From contig CABUDS010000004.1 in assembly GCA_902490405.1 (NCBI GenBank), positions 1 through 64,000 of the forward strand: a stretch of 64,000 bases of DNA, in the 5' to 3' direction. Origin of the DNA: an uncultured Collinsella sp. GTDB taxonomy: Bacteria; Actinomycetota; Coriobacteriia; Coriobacteriales; Coriobacteriaceae. The first letter of the stretch is position 1; the number at the start of each line of letters is the position of its first letter. Below the pieces are notes generated by a model. That model saw only the letters and a list, made by a program, of their open reading frames with translations, was not told the origin of the DNA and did not search any database. Positions 56,601 to 64,000 of the stretch are shown here, in pieces. The translations under genes were made by a program, and so were the position numbers.

Positions 56601-57389
56601 ATGGGTGGGGAGAGCACCAGAGCGTTGTTTGCCACCGCTGAGACCGATGCCAACGGCAAGATATCGTTCGGCACGAGCGACAAGGCGATGAACAGTTGCG
56701 TGCTCTACCAGCTCGTGGAGACCAGGGCGCCTGTTGGCTATGCCAAGGCCGATTCCACGTGGATCATGCTCAAGGGCAGCGCGAGTGACGAGGATTATCG
56801 AACTGCGCTAGCTAAGGCAAAGACCATCGCCGGCGGTGCGGAGATCATAGGCGATGACAAAAAGGACGAGATTTGGGTCTATGACAATCGTCTAAAGGGA
56901 ACTGTAACAATTCGGGCTAAGAAAGTGCTTGAAGGGGGCACATTCAAGAAGGGGCAGTTCTCGTTCGCGCTCAAGGACGCCGATGGCAAGGTGCTCCAGA
57001 CGGTGACCAATGACGCCAAGGGCAACGTCTCCTTCAATGTCGATTACAACAAGGCCGGTACCTACACTTACGCCATCTCTGAGGTCGTCCCCGAGGGCGC
57101 CGAGAACAACGTCAAGGACCACATCGCCTACGACACAGTCGGGCACGATGTTACGGTTAACGTGACTATCGACAATGAGCATGAGCAGCTCGACACCGTC
57201 GTCACGTATGACAATGGCTCCCGGGAGCCGACGACTTTTACCAACAGGTACTCGACCACGCTTCCTGAGGCGGGCGGTGCTGGCTTGACTATGACGTATC
57301 TGGCCGGCGCTTCGATGCTGTGTTTTGCTGCGACATGGATGCATGCTCGTCGCCATCGCGATCAAGGTCGAGGTGGTAGCCGTGAGTAG
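53649..57389 (+). CDS. Large multi-domain LPxTG adhesin, probable pilus tip or ancillary protein
   Basis: 1,246 residues. Signal peptide MAALIFILISLTAAVFHGAAPVRA. Residues ~180-950 hold repeated collagen-adhesin-type domains (for example VKLTDTLGANFDFVDGSF, KSLNIVDSLPDGMSYVAGS, FLELVDTMDAKCTLVPSTL). A SpaA-type domain follows at ~985-1090, then an FctA/Spy0128-type isopeptide pilin domain (KGTVTIRAKKVLEGGTFKKG ... TFTNRYSTT). LPEAG at 1205-1209, a hydrophobic helix and a basic tail form the sorting signal. First of three genes on this strand. Confidence 0.85.
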   Translation: MDAHRSRSLGMAALIFILISLTAAVFHGAAPVRAEDATTPTPIVINGDTATVEVKLYTDENHNKPLGDTAVTSTSKLYGAFSARFISDKAPTPRNYIAVYELPDTIVVDKNAGGDLMEGPEATAEKAGTWEIKDNKVIFTFDKSWLDKNPAEIFVGANFSFELANKNAGSGSSTPIKFPGAGSINIPTTDGAVKGEKSGAFSQGADGVAKVTWTVKLTVESYATNVKLTDTLGANFDFVDGSFTLDGKKLGPQPTVDGQTVTIDNLGNLSQGKHTITYETVLKSGVSAGNGEFVDEQDASKNTATWEWGSSSDRQNGSVTVAPSKFRYDMIKKSDGSGSPSDISWTVALNQGELKVDMSGYMFTDRLDDKQTYTGGYTVYKGSSGSEVLATGALDPSQNSFSYTFPTDLADKRATYRIVYHTKMNDTSSYDTVRNNATIEREGSVSGASEGQFTPQLVGTPITKRLVSSDEAATTGRATWETRVALKAIVNAANPGLVTVKDTFQSAWKQELGVDVKSIKIKIGETDLSPDVDWKLTKNELVDTQANKVVSENGNKRNFDLDIYVNDKVKAALKSEDYAVITYTTTSEALSGWYSNFASVTVPGQNGGWPYYTDSPMYVVNKETTPAVEKPKAEAKVSWKEGFEWSAVDGSDEKGAWIVEWTVYANRNKSDAGEYYGAGKLYGKSLNIVDSLPDGMSYVAGSATYTLVQNPYDQHTGLHRGSEAKEVVTGQTLAAGNVSGRGNTVTFSIPTTKLGSYAGYAKLTYKTAVKRDELDVSKNEVMFTNSACAKSGDKEFDFGSGAVTIKNNVIKKTGEQVSSSNRIKYTILVNESAVALKSGTDFLELVDTMDAKCTLVPSTLKVYERVNGAWSPLTDKDYSSKMEQVNDESGSRTKLTLEVPDEKYLKVEYEVIPTGNPGEEVSLSNTAKLTGVTEGTAIDERIWTIQNASASAGGNGYGITMTKYDAQQVGATLKGAEFMLYSVDMGGESTRALFATAETDANGKISFGTSDKAMNSCVLYQLVETRAPVGYAKADSTWIMLKGSASDEDYRTALAKAKTIAGGAEIIGDDKKDEIWVYDNRLKGTVTIRAKKVLEGGTFKKGQFSFALKDADGKVLQTVTNDAKGNVSFNVDYNKAGTYTYAISEVVPEGAENNVKDHIAYDTVGHDVTVNVTIDNEHEQLDTVVTYDNGSREPTTFTNRYSTTLPEAGGAGLTMTYLAGASMLCFAATWMHARRHRDQGRGGSRE

Positions 57390-59025
57390 GCTTTGGCGCC
57401 GCTTGGTGGCTGCCGCGACGATAATCATGGCCGCTATTCTGTCTTTCGCGATTGCCCCTGGGACGGCTCATGCTGCCGATACCGGTGCCATTACGGTGGA
57501 CGGTACGGTTGCGACGCGGTATGACGCGTACCAGCTCTTTTCGGCGACCGTTGTCGACGACGCCGATACTGACCAAAAAATTGCAACTGACGTAACGTGG
57601 GCGAATGATGCCGTTCGCCAGGCCGTTCTTCCGGTGCTTCATGATGCGGGGCTTGATAGCTCGGCATCGACGGCGCAAGATGCTGCCCAATGGATGAATG
57701 CCGACGGGCACATGACGGCTGCGCTGACGGCAAAGCTTGCCCGCGCGATTTGCAATGCCGGCGTCCCTTCCGTGGCCCTTAACGCGGGCACGGCGGCCGA
57801 GCTGCCCTGCGGCCACTGGCTCATCGTCGCCGATAACGACGCCATCGCCCAGGGCGAGGCCGGCACCGCGCCGATCATGGCCCTGGTCGGCGGCAGCGCC
57901 GTCACCGTCAAGCCCAAGGCGGCGACCCCCAAGGTGGCCAAGCACGTGTTGGAGGACGGCACCGCCGCCTGGCAGAAGGCCGCCGACGCCACGGTCGCCG
58001 ACGACCTGTACTGGCGCCTCTCGGCCACGGTCCCGGCGGGGCTCGCTGCCTACGACACCTATGCGGTGCGGTTCGTCGACACCATGAGCGCGGGGCTCGA
58101 CCCCTCCAAGGTGGCCGCGAGCATGCGCGTGTACGTGGCGGCGGGCGCGGACGGCGGCTTCGACGCCGTCGCATGTGAGGGCGGCGACGCCAACTCGACG
58201 CCGGCTAAAGGGTGGACAGACATTACTTCACGGTGCAAGGTCTCGGTCGAGGGCAATGCCTTCACCGTGCGCACCGGCGACCTGGTCGCCGCGCTCGGCG
58301 GGGCCGACGCCTTCGCCGCGGGCGCCCGCGTGGTTGCTGTCTACAATGCGCCGTTGGGGGCCAACTGCAATCGAGGTGCCACCAAGGGCAACCCCAACGA
58401 GGTCTACCTTCGTTACCCGCGCTCTCCCCTCGCCGACCAGTCTGGCGACGCCGGCTTCACCCGCACGCCGAGTGACGATGCGACGGCCTACACCTGGGGA
58501 CTCAGTCTGATCAAGCGCTCAAGCTCGGACGATAAACCGCTCGCGGGCGCCAAGCTGCGCATCATCGATGACCGCGGGCGCATTCTAACGACTGACGGCT
58601 CGTGGTCGACGGATGCCGCCGCGCACGTCACCACGGGCGCGGACGGCCATGTGGAATTGACCGGCGTGGACGCGGGCGTCTATACCGTCGAGGAAATCGC
58701 GGCACCCAAGGGCTACACCGCCTTTGAGGGCAAACGTATGGTGACGGTTACGGCCGAGGGCCCGGACGTTAAGCAGGTAGCAGTTGCGAAGCCCAAAGTG
58801 ACCGTGTCGGCCGAAAGCCCCCTGCGGGTTGATACCGCCGATGCCGGGACGGGTTCGATTGAGCTGTCGGTGCTCAACGCCCCTAGTAAAGAAGCAAGTC
58901 GAGGCTTTATGCCCTCGACGGGAGATAGAACGTTGGTGCTGGTGGTGGTTTTGGCTGCCATTGGAGTGGCGGCTATTGTTGCCGCGCTCGTCATCAAGCG
59001 GGGAGGAGGTCGCCGTGAAAAATAA
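57382..59025 (+). CDS. Isopeptide-forming fimbrial pilin
   Basis: 547 residues from GTG 57382, overlapping the upstream stop by 8 bases and preceded by GAGGTGG. Signal peptide ends AHAAD. Pilin N-domain with TRYDAYQLFSATVV, D2-type isopeptide domain with LIKRSSSDDKPLAGAKLRIID and E-box VYTVEEIAAPKGY; sorting signal MPSTG with hydrophobic helix and RRGG-type tail. Homologous in plan to the next gene. Probably assembled by a class C sortase encoded elsewhere. Confidence 0.85.
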   Translation: MSRLWRRLVAAATIIMAAILSFAIAPGTAHAADTGAITVDGTVATRYDAYQLFSATVVDDADTDQKIATDVTWANDAVRQAVLPVLHDAGLDSSASTAQDAAQWMNADGHMTAALTAKLARAICNAGVPSVALNAGTAAELPCGHWLIVADNDAIAQGEAGTAPIMALVGGSAVTVKPKAATPKVAKHVLEDGTAAWQKAADATVADDLYWRLSATVPAGLAAYDTYAVRFVDTMSAGLDPSKVAASMRVYVAAGADGGFDAVACEGGDANSTPAKGWTDITSRCKVSVEGNAFTVRTGDLVAALGGADAFAAGARVVAVYNAPLGANCNRGATKGNPNEVYLRYPRSPLADQSGDAGFTRTPSDDATAYTWGLSLIKRSSSDDKPLAGAKLRIIDDRGRILTTDGSWSTDAAAHVTTGADGHVELTGVDAGVYTVEEIAAPKGYTAFEGKRMVTVTAEGPDVKQVAVAKPKVTVSAESPLRVDTADAGTGSIELSVLNAPSKEASRGFMPSTGDRTLVLVVVLAAIGVAAIVAALVIKRGGGRREK

Positions 59026-59145
59026 TTGTCCCCCCTTGCTCAATGGCGTACTACCTCCGTAGCGAGTGACGTGCAGGCCTACCGACCTGATGATCATTGG
59101 TTTTGAAAAAGTTACTAGAGAACCCTCCAAGAAAGAGGACCAAAC

Positions 59146-60927
59146 ATGAAGATAACCAAGAACATCGCCCACCTGGCAGTAACCGCCGGCCTCACAGCAG
59201 CGCTGAGCTTCGGTGGCGTCATGGCCCCGGTGAGTATGGCGTTTGCAGCTGAGGGTGCGACTACTACGACCAATAGCATCACGATCAATAAGAACGCACA
59301 GAATGGCGATGTGACGTACAAGGCCTACCAGATTTTCAAGGCCGATGTTGTAGATGGAAACGACGGTTCGAGCAGGATCGTTTCAAATGTCGAGTGGGCC
59401 GTTAATGGTTCAGCTCAGACTGAAATCATCGAAGCCATCCAAAAAGTTGATGGTAATGGCTCCAACTCGCTCAAGGATAGTCCCAGCGCGCAGGATGTCG
59501 CAAATTGGCTGAAGGACAATTTCGGTTCTTATGACGATGGGACCATCGTCGGCAAGAATGATTTGTTCAATACGCTCGCCAAGATAGTTCAGCAGAAAGT
59601 TAATCCTACTAAACCAATTAATTTTACGGGAGAATCGTTTCCAGCGAACCAGCCGTTTTCTTTCAGTGAATCTGGGTACTATCTCTTTCTGACCGACAGC
59701 AGCAGTATCAGCAAATCGGATGATACGACTAAAAGGCCGGATACCGGCACCTCTCCGATTTTCGCTGTTATCGGCGGCAGTCCCGTGTCCGTTACCGAGA
59801 AGACCAGTATTCCCACCGTCAACAAGGCAATCTACGACGATGAGGATAATAAGTGGACGCTTAGTGGCAGCGATATTCTCACTTCTCCCAACTTGGGCGC
59901 CGACTCCTCTATTGGCCAGTACGTTAAATATCAGCTCGTTGGCACCGTTGCGAGCAATATCAATACATATGGTTCCTATGAGTACACCTTTAAGGATAAA
60001 CTGCCTGAGACCATGACGCCCAAATACAAGGTCAGTGAGGGCAATAGCGCTCTGGATGTTACAGTCAAAATTAACGGCGAGCCTGTCGTGAATGGCCGCT
60101 CGGTTGATTACCGGGACCATGTGCTCACGGTTCACTTCGATGATCTCAAGGACTGCAAGGATGCCAATGGCCAAACGATTGATGTGTCAGCTGATTCTAG
60201 GGTGACCGTTGAGTACGAGGCCATGCTTGATCCTGATATTATCTGCAATAAGAATGATGGCACGATCAAGCAAGAGTACGAGAATATCCTCGGCGTGCCT
60301 CAGGAGAACACGGTCAAACTGGAGTACTCCAACAACCCGAATGGCGAAGGTATCGGCAGTACGGTCGAACATCCTGCTTATGACTACACTTATGGCATCG
60401 ATGTTACCAAGGTCGGCTCCGACAAACCGAATGATGGTCTGGCGAACGTTGAGTTTTTGCTGAAGGAAGACGGGTCCAACAAGTACATAAAGGCAAACGG
60501 TACCACGACGGACAAGGCGGAGGAAGCCATCCTCAAGACTGATGCCAACGGCAAAATTAACGTCTTCGGTCTCGATCAAGGCACTTACAATCTTACCGAG
60601 AAAACTGCTGCGCCCGGTTACAACAACTCCCATAGCGGCGAGGGCATTAAGTTTACGATTAGCCGAAATACGCTTCCGGCAAATAAGACGGAAGCGGTGC
60701 AGCCCGTCTGCAATATTGTTAGCGCTGCCAATCTGAATCTCGTGAGGAAGGAAGAATCTACCATCGGCATGGTGCACCTCACCGTCACCGACAAGAAGGG
60801 CTCCAGCCTCCCGCTCACCGGCCTTAACGGCGTGACATTTACTTGGATTGCTGGTGGCGCGGTGCTGTGCATTGGCGTGGCGCATCTCATCCGTAGTCGT
60901 AAGCGCGACGACGGCTCTGAGGAGTAG
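59146..60927 (+). CDS. Isopeptide-forming fimbrial pilin, likely major pilin
   Basis: 593 residues with a signal peptide (HLAVTAGLTAALSFGGVMAPVSMAFA). N-domain motif VTYKAYQIFKADVV, the D2-type isopeptide part with YEYTFKDKLPETMTPKYKV, a SpaA-type domain with IDVTKVGSDKPNDGLANVEFLL and E-box YNLTEKTAAPGY; LPLTG at 555-559, hydrophobic helix and RSRKRDD tail. AT-richer than its neighbours. 120-base gap from the previous pilin could hold a promoter. Confidence 0.87.
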   Translation: MKITKNIAHLAVTAGLTAALSFGGVMAPVSMAFAAEGATTTTNSITINKNAQNGDVTYKAYQIFKADVVDGNDGSSRIVSNVEWAVNGSAQTEIIEAIQKVDGNGSNSLKDSPSAQDVANWLKDNFGSYDDGTIVGKNDLFNTLAKIVQQKVNPTKPINFTGESFPANQPFSFSESGYYLFLTDSSSISKSDDTTKRPDTGTSPIFAVIGGSPVSVTEKTSIPTVNKAIYDDEDNKWTLSGSDILTSPNLGADSSIGQYVKYQLVGTVASNINTYGSYEYTFKDKLPETMTPKYKVSEGNSALDVTVKINGEPVVNGRSVDYRDHVLTVHFDDLKDCKDANGQTIDVSADSRVTVEYEAMLDPDIICNKNDGTIKQEYENILGVPQENTVKLEYSNNPNGEGIGSTVEHPAYDYTYGIDVTKVGSDKPNDGLANVEFLLKEDGSNKYIKANGTTTDKAEEAILKTDANGKINVFGLDQGTYNLTEKTAAPGYNNSHSGEGIKFTISRNTLPANKTEAVQPVCNIVSAANLNLVRKEESTIGMVHLTVTDKKGSSLPLTGLNGVTFTWIAGGAVLCIGVAHLIRSRKRDDGSEE

Positions 60928-60957
60928 TTGTTCGCCTCGACTATCAATACGAGACAT

Positions 60958-61005
60958 GAAAAAGCGGGGCACCCGGTCGATGCGATTGGGTGCCCCGCTT
61001 TGTTT
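60958..61005 (+). terminator. Terminator of the pilus-like cluster
   Basis: Fourteen-base stem AAAGCGGGGCACCC/GGGTGCCCCGCTTT, 13-base loop, TTTGTTTG tail; the upstream A-rich side lets it also work toward the minus strand. Confidence 0.88.
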
Positions 61006-61009
61006 GTGT

Positions 61010-61044
61010 ACCGCCACAAAGGTGCCTGTCCCCTTTGTGGCGGT
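61010..61044. repeat. Inverted repeat with CTGTCC loop
   Basis: Perfect 13-bp arms ACCGCCACAAAGG/CCTTTGTGGCGGT around TGCCTGTCC, just beyond the stop of the convergent gene. Related CCTGTCCC/GGGACAGG words occur at ~32655 and ~53292. Confidence 0.6.
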
Positions 61045-61050
61045 TGGCGG

Positions 61051-62196
61051 CTAAGCGGTGGGGAGTTCCGGCGTATTAGCCGGCTGTTGCGACTTGAGGT
61101 GGGCGTTGCGCCAGATGATCTGGATAATGTAGCCGAGCGTGAAGACAAAGGCCACGCCGCTGATGAAATCGCCTACGAGGGGGATTGCCGTAAGCGCGCC
61201 CGCGGCCACGCCGCCCGCGGCTGCCATGGCGTAGCGGTTCTGGTTGTGTCCGACCATGCGGGCGATCGCGCACCCCGCAAAGGCGCTCGACACCAACGCG
61301 ATGCCGATAACGCCGCACAAGAGGGTTCCGGCAAGCGGCAGGCCAGCGATTGAGATAATCAGCAGCAGGACGGCGGGGACGATAGCGACCGTGCCCAGAA
61401 GACCGCTCACCCACAGGGGCGTGGGGCGCTGGTGGAGCATTCCGGCGGCGCTGGCGGTCGCGCGCGGAAAGACGAGCTCGAGCAGCAGAGCGACAAAGCA
61501 GGTCGAGAGCGCCGCGGCGACGATGCCGCCGATGACATCGTTAACGGTGGAAGTATCCTCGCTCTCGGTGCGGTCGATCTTGAGCGCGCCGACCTCGGCT
61601 CCCGCGGCGCGCTCGGGGTCCTCGGAGACGTGCGCGTTCACGGTGCCGGTGATGTGGGCGTTCTTGCCCAGGATGAGCTTATCGGCCCAAACCTCGACAT
61701 CGCCCTCGACGGTGCCATCGATAGTCACCGTATCGCCCGCAAGCGCTGCCGACTTGGTAGAGCCGCGCAGGGCAACCGTCTCGCCTATCGCATAGAAACA
61801 GTTGGTGGTGCTGTCGGAATTGAGCACGACATGCTGGCCGGCAACGGTCACGCTGCCATCAACCGTAGTCTTGGCAATGTCGATGGTGCGCGCCGCCAAG
61901 CGGACGGCGCCGCCCACCGTGCAGTCGCGGATGGAGAGGCTCTCGCCTGCTGCAATTATGTCGCGGCCGATGGACGCATCGTCCAAGTTGAGGGCCTGAC
62001 CTGCCCAGTACAGGTCACCTTCGACGCCGGACGAATTGGCGTCATTGTCGGTCGCAAGTACGTTGCCTGCGGTGTCTGTGCCGGCGAACGACGCCGTGGG
62101 AAGTGCGGTGACCGCTAGGGCGACGAGCGCGAATAGGATCGTGATGCGGACCCACGCTTTACGGCGCTGGGTCGACGGGAATTGATTACAGGGCAT
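61051..62196 (-). CDS. Polymer-forming (bactofilin-like) exported/membrane protein
   Basis: 381 residues from ATG 62196 (AAGGATT upstream). A signal-like helix (ITILFALVALAVTALPTASFA) leads to a right-handed beta-helix-like region (~50-200) with repeats such as SIGRDIIAAGESLSIRD, TVDGSVTVAGQHVV, TIDGTVEGDVEVWADKLILG, as in polymer-forming cytoskeletal proteins. Residues ~235-365 have four membrane helices. Similar architectures are widespread in gut Firmicutes and Actinobacteria; role unknown, perhaps cell-envelope scaffold. Confidence 0.75.
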   Translation of the reverse strand: MPCNQFPSTQRRKAWVRITILFALVALAVTALPTASFAGTDTAGNVLATDNDANSSGVEGDLYWAGQALNLDDASIGRDIIAAGESLSIRDCTVGGAVRLAARTIDIAKTTVDGSVTVAGQHVVLNSDSTTNCFYAIGETVALRGSTKSAALAGDTVTIDGTVEGDVEVWADKLILGKNAHITGTVNAHVSEDPERAAGAEVGALKIDRTESEDTSTVNDVIGGIVAAALSTCFVALLLELVFPRATASAAGMLHQRPTPLWVSGLLGTVAIVPAVLLLIISIAGLPLAGTLLCGVIGIALVSSAFAGCAIARMVGHNQNRYAMAAAGGVAAGALTAIPLVGDFISGVAFVFTLGYIIQIIWRNAHLKSQQPANTPELPTA

Positions 62197-62302
62197 AGTG
62201 AATCCTTCGTCAGATGCTCGACATACACCTAACAGGGTACCCAACGCGTGGGCGCTCTAAAAGAACCTCTCGGTTGCATTTCGAAGGGTCGTGCCGTGCT
62301 GT

Positions 62303-62992
62303 TTACTTTTTACGGTGCAAGAAGCGCGCGATATCTTCTTCGGTGGGGCTTTTGATGTCAAAGCGCAGCGAGAGCCAGCGCAGACCCATGGTCACGACAA
62401 CGCATACGACCAGCGCGGCGACATTGCTCATAATGCCGCTCATAACGAGACACACATAGCTTGTCGATCCGGCGATGGCGGCGATGGCATAAAAGTTAGT
62501 ACGTTGGAAAATGCCCGGAACCACGCCCATAAAGCCGTCGCGCAACATGCCGCCGCCCACCGCGGTGAAAAAGCCCATCATGATGCACACCGCCGGTGCA
62601 AAGCCGTAGACCAGCGCCTTGTCTGCTCCAGTGGCGGCGTAGATGCCGACCGAGATGATGTCGAGCAGGGGAATGAGTTTTTCGGGCTTGTCGACGATTG
62701 CCGGGAAAATATAGATGATGGCTGCCGTGGCAATGGAAAGCGGCAGCGCCATTGGCTGGTTGAGGATGTAGACGTTGCCCACCTGCAGCGTCATGTCGCG
62801 TAAAAGACCGCCGCCCAAGCCACAGACCACGGCAAGCGCGACCGCGCCCACCAGATCGAGCTTGTGCTCGCGCGCGACCAACACGCCCGAGATTGAAGCC
62901 GCGACGACGGCGAACATTTCGAGCCAAAACGGGATGGCGACCATGGCATCCGTGGCGTGTGAGGTAACGGTCATAGCGGCGACGACGGGCAA
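62303..62992 (-). CDS. TRIC/UPF0126 family membrane channel
   Basis: 229 residues from TTG 62992, which has AAGGA eight bases upstream; ATG 62974 lacks one. Seven hydrophobic helices with two glycine-rich repeats, VVCGLGGGLLRDM and FFTAVGGGMLRDGFMG, the signature of TRIC-type trimeric cation channels; also annotated as UPF0126 or glycine-transporter-like. Confidence 0.9.
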   Translation of the reverse strand: MPVVAAMTVTSHATDAMVAIPFWLEMFAVVAASISGVLVAREHKLDLVGAVALAVVCGLGGGLLRDMTLQVGNVYILNQPMALPLSIATAAIIYIFPAIVDKPEKLIPLLDIISVGIYAATGADKALVYGFAPAVCIMMGFFTAVGGGMLRDGFMGVVPGIFQRTNFYAIAAIAGSTSYVCLVMSGIMSNVAALVVCVVVTMGLRWLSLRFDIKSPTEEDIARFLHRKK

Positions 62993-63121
62993 GATGGGGT
63001 CCTTCTGATTGCGAGTTTAGACAATGCCCGTACATAGTACATGGTTGACGGGTCTGGCGACCCTATTGCTCGGTAAACGGTCGGGACTGGATGCGGGCGT
63101 GGCGTTACTGGAATGCCAGGG

Positions 63122-63195
63122 ATCCAAAACATGTACGTCACCCTCCAAAAACGACATTTTTCGACATCTTTGGAGGATGACGTACATGTTTGGAT
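63122..63195. repeat. Long imperfect hairpin, possible repeated element
   Basis: Arms 63122-63149 and 63169-63195 are near-perfect inverted copies built on CATGTACGTCA and CTCCAAA, loop of 19 bases. T-rich on the right. Lies between divergent genes, so it is not an obvious terminator; may be an extragenic repeat. Confidence 0.65.
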
Positions 63196-63296
63196 TGAGC
63201 TCACAGCATGAGTGAGTTGATTTACTCACATCCGGTATATTTCCCCACTTCAACGGACATAAGAGTTGGATACTGGCTCAGAGCGAGAGGCCCTCA

Positions 63297-64000
63297 ATGG
63301 ATACCCCTGTTCTCATTTCGCATAAAACCGCATGGCTTGTCCATCATGCACCCCAGAATTTGGTTCAGTCTCTTGCGCGGCACGACTACCAGATAGGCGC
63401 ACAAGGCATCTCCACCCAGCAACGTGTTGCGCGCATACGACAGGCCCTTACCGACTGCGGCATTCCGTCCGATATGCTTAAGACTATCGATATCGCGGTC
63501 GTATTCGAATTTGAGCGAATTCGTACCAAAGGCGTCGTCTGCCACATTCTTGGACAAAATCTTCCCTACGAGCATATTAACGAGTTGACGCCCGGAATCT
63601 TCATCACCGACGAAGCCTTCACCTTCGTGCTCGCTGCCGAGTGGATGGATAGGATCGAATATCTCGAATATGGCTATGAAGTTTGCGGCGATTATCGCAT
63701 GAGGCTCAATCCCGCCGACCCTTATACCGAGCAACCAGCCACCACCTCCAAGGATGAAATAATCGAACTGCTCGATCGGCATCCCGGCAAACCCGGTGCC
63801 ACACGTGCACGGCTCGCGCTCAGGCACATCTACGATTGCTCGGCCTCGCCTATGGAGACCGCTTCGGCAATCGCCCTCTCGCTCCCAACAAGCGAAGGCG
63901 GCGTTGGCATCCGAGGTATCGAACTCAACAAACCGCTCGAGATCCCTCAACGTCTCTGGCATTGCGCCAAAGCTCGAACACTCAAAATCGATGCGCTCGT
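63297..64000 (+). CDS. Hypothetical protein, possibly DUF559/VSR-like nuclease or AbiEi-like, 3' truncated by window edge
   Basis: The frame opens at ATG 63297 (GAGAGG upstream) and is still open at 64000 (~235 residues). The start MDTPVLISHKTAWLVHHAP and the later stretch CDASPMETASAIALSLP-like (seen as CSASPMETASAIALSLP) with VGIRGIELN resemble a family common in Collinsella and Eggerthella that carries a C-terminal PD-(D/E)xK/VSR-type domain; that domain would start near the window edge. Family assignment is from memory and weak. Confidence 0.6.
   Translation, partial: MDTPVLISHKTAWLVHHAPQNLVQSLARHDYQIGAQGISTQQRVARIRQALTDCGIPSDMLKTIDIAVVFEFERIRTKGVVCHILGQNLPYEHINELTPGIFITDEAFTFVLAAEWMDRIEYLEYGYEVCGDYRMRLNPADPYTEQPATTSKDEIIELLDRHPGKPGATRARLALRHIYDCSASPMETASAIALSLPTSEGGVGIRGIELNKPLEIPQRLWHCAKARTLKIDAL

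Noticed and set aside
63294..63962. 222-codon minus-strand frame at the right edge
   Set aside because: The opposite strand has a better, family-like frame open to the window end with a ribosome site.

Overview
The window joins two different genomes. Bases ~53-2630 are AT-rich, Bacteroidales-like DNA: pyrB-pyrI encoding a class B aspartate transcarbamoylase, an HU/IHF-like protein, an invertible promoter cassette with Bacteroidales TAnnTTTG boxes, and an Mpi-like serine recombinase. From ~2645 to the end, the GC-rich DNA and gene content fit a gut Coriobacteriia member, most likely Collinsella: actinobacterial gene order at the origin, many LPxTG-type surface proteins, and short Gram-positive YidC. 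A gene on each strand is cut at the same point (2620-2650), so a chimeric contig is more likely than a natural transfer.

Layout of the Collinsella-like part: 2.6-6.7 kb, a Tat lipoprotein, a TSCPD protein and a solute-binding protein/GGDEF signalling pair, all on the minus strand. 6.8-11.8 kb, a large Ig-like (BIG2) surface protein lying between purB and a stray copy of the purB 3' end, with an 11-base C/G tract upstream. 11.94-18.19 kb, a 6.2-kb island bounded by a 14-bp direct repeat that overlaps the 3' end of tRNA-Gly(CCC); it holds an AlbA_2/HATPase regulator with its own repeated operator-like half-sites, and a compact three-gene restriction-modification operon (ribbon-helix-helix-like controller, fused nuclease-methylase, specificity subunit). 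18.5-22 kb, a thioester-domain adhesin. 22-31.4 kb, a split M28-like membrane protein, two WYL regulators, a DinG-type helicase-exonuclease and Ddl. 31.5 kb, rlmN.

32.7-49.1 kb is the chromosome origin region: parB-parA with three perfect parS sites, rsmG, jag/khpB, yidC, yidD, rnpA and rpmH on the minus strand; a probable oriC; an unusual GHKL-ATPase/winged-helix gene; then dnaA, dnaN, recF, a DciA-like DUF721 gene, gyrB and gyrA on the plus strand. GyrA carries Phe at the position of E. coli Ser83, the classic quinolone-resistance site. A 58-nt-arm inverted repeat and tRNA-Ile/tRNA-Ala/tRNA-Ile follow gyrA.

49.9-53.2 kb holds a DUF151 nuclease-like gene, two small genes and typA/bipA. 53.6-60.9 kb is a three-gene pilus-like cluster (tip-type adhesin and two isopeptide pilins) with no sortase in the window. 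The right end has a polymer-forming-type membrane protein, a TRIC/UPF0126 channel and a truncated nuclease-like gene. The best candidates for something new are the tRNA-flanked restriction-modification island and the GHKL/winged-helix gene between oriC and dnaA.
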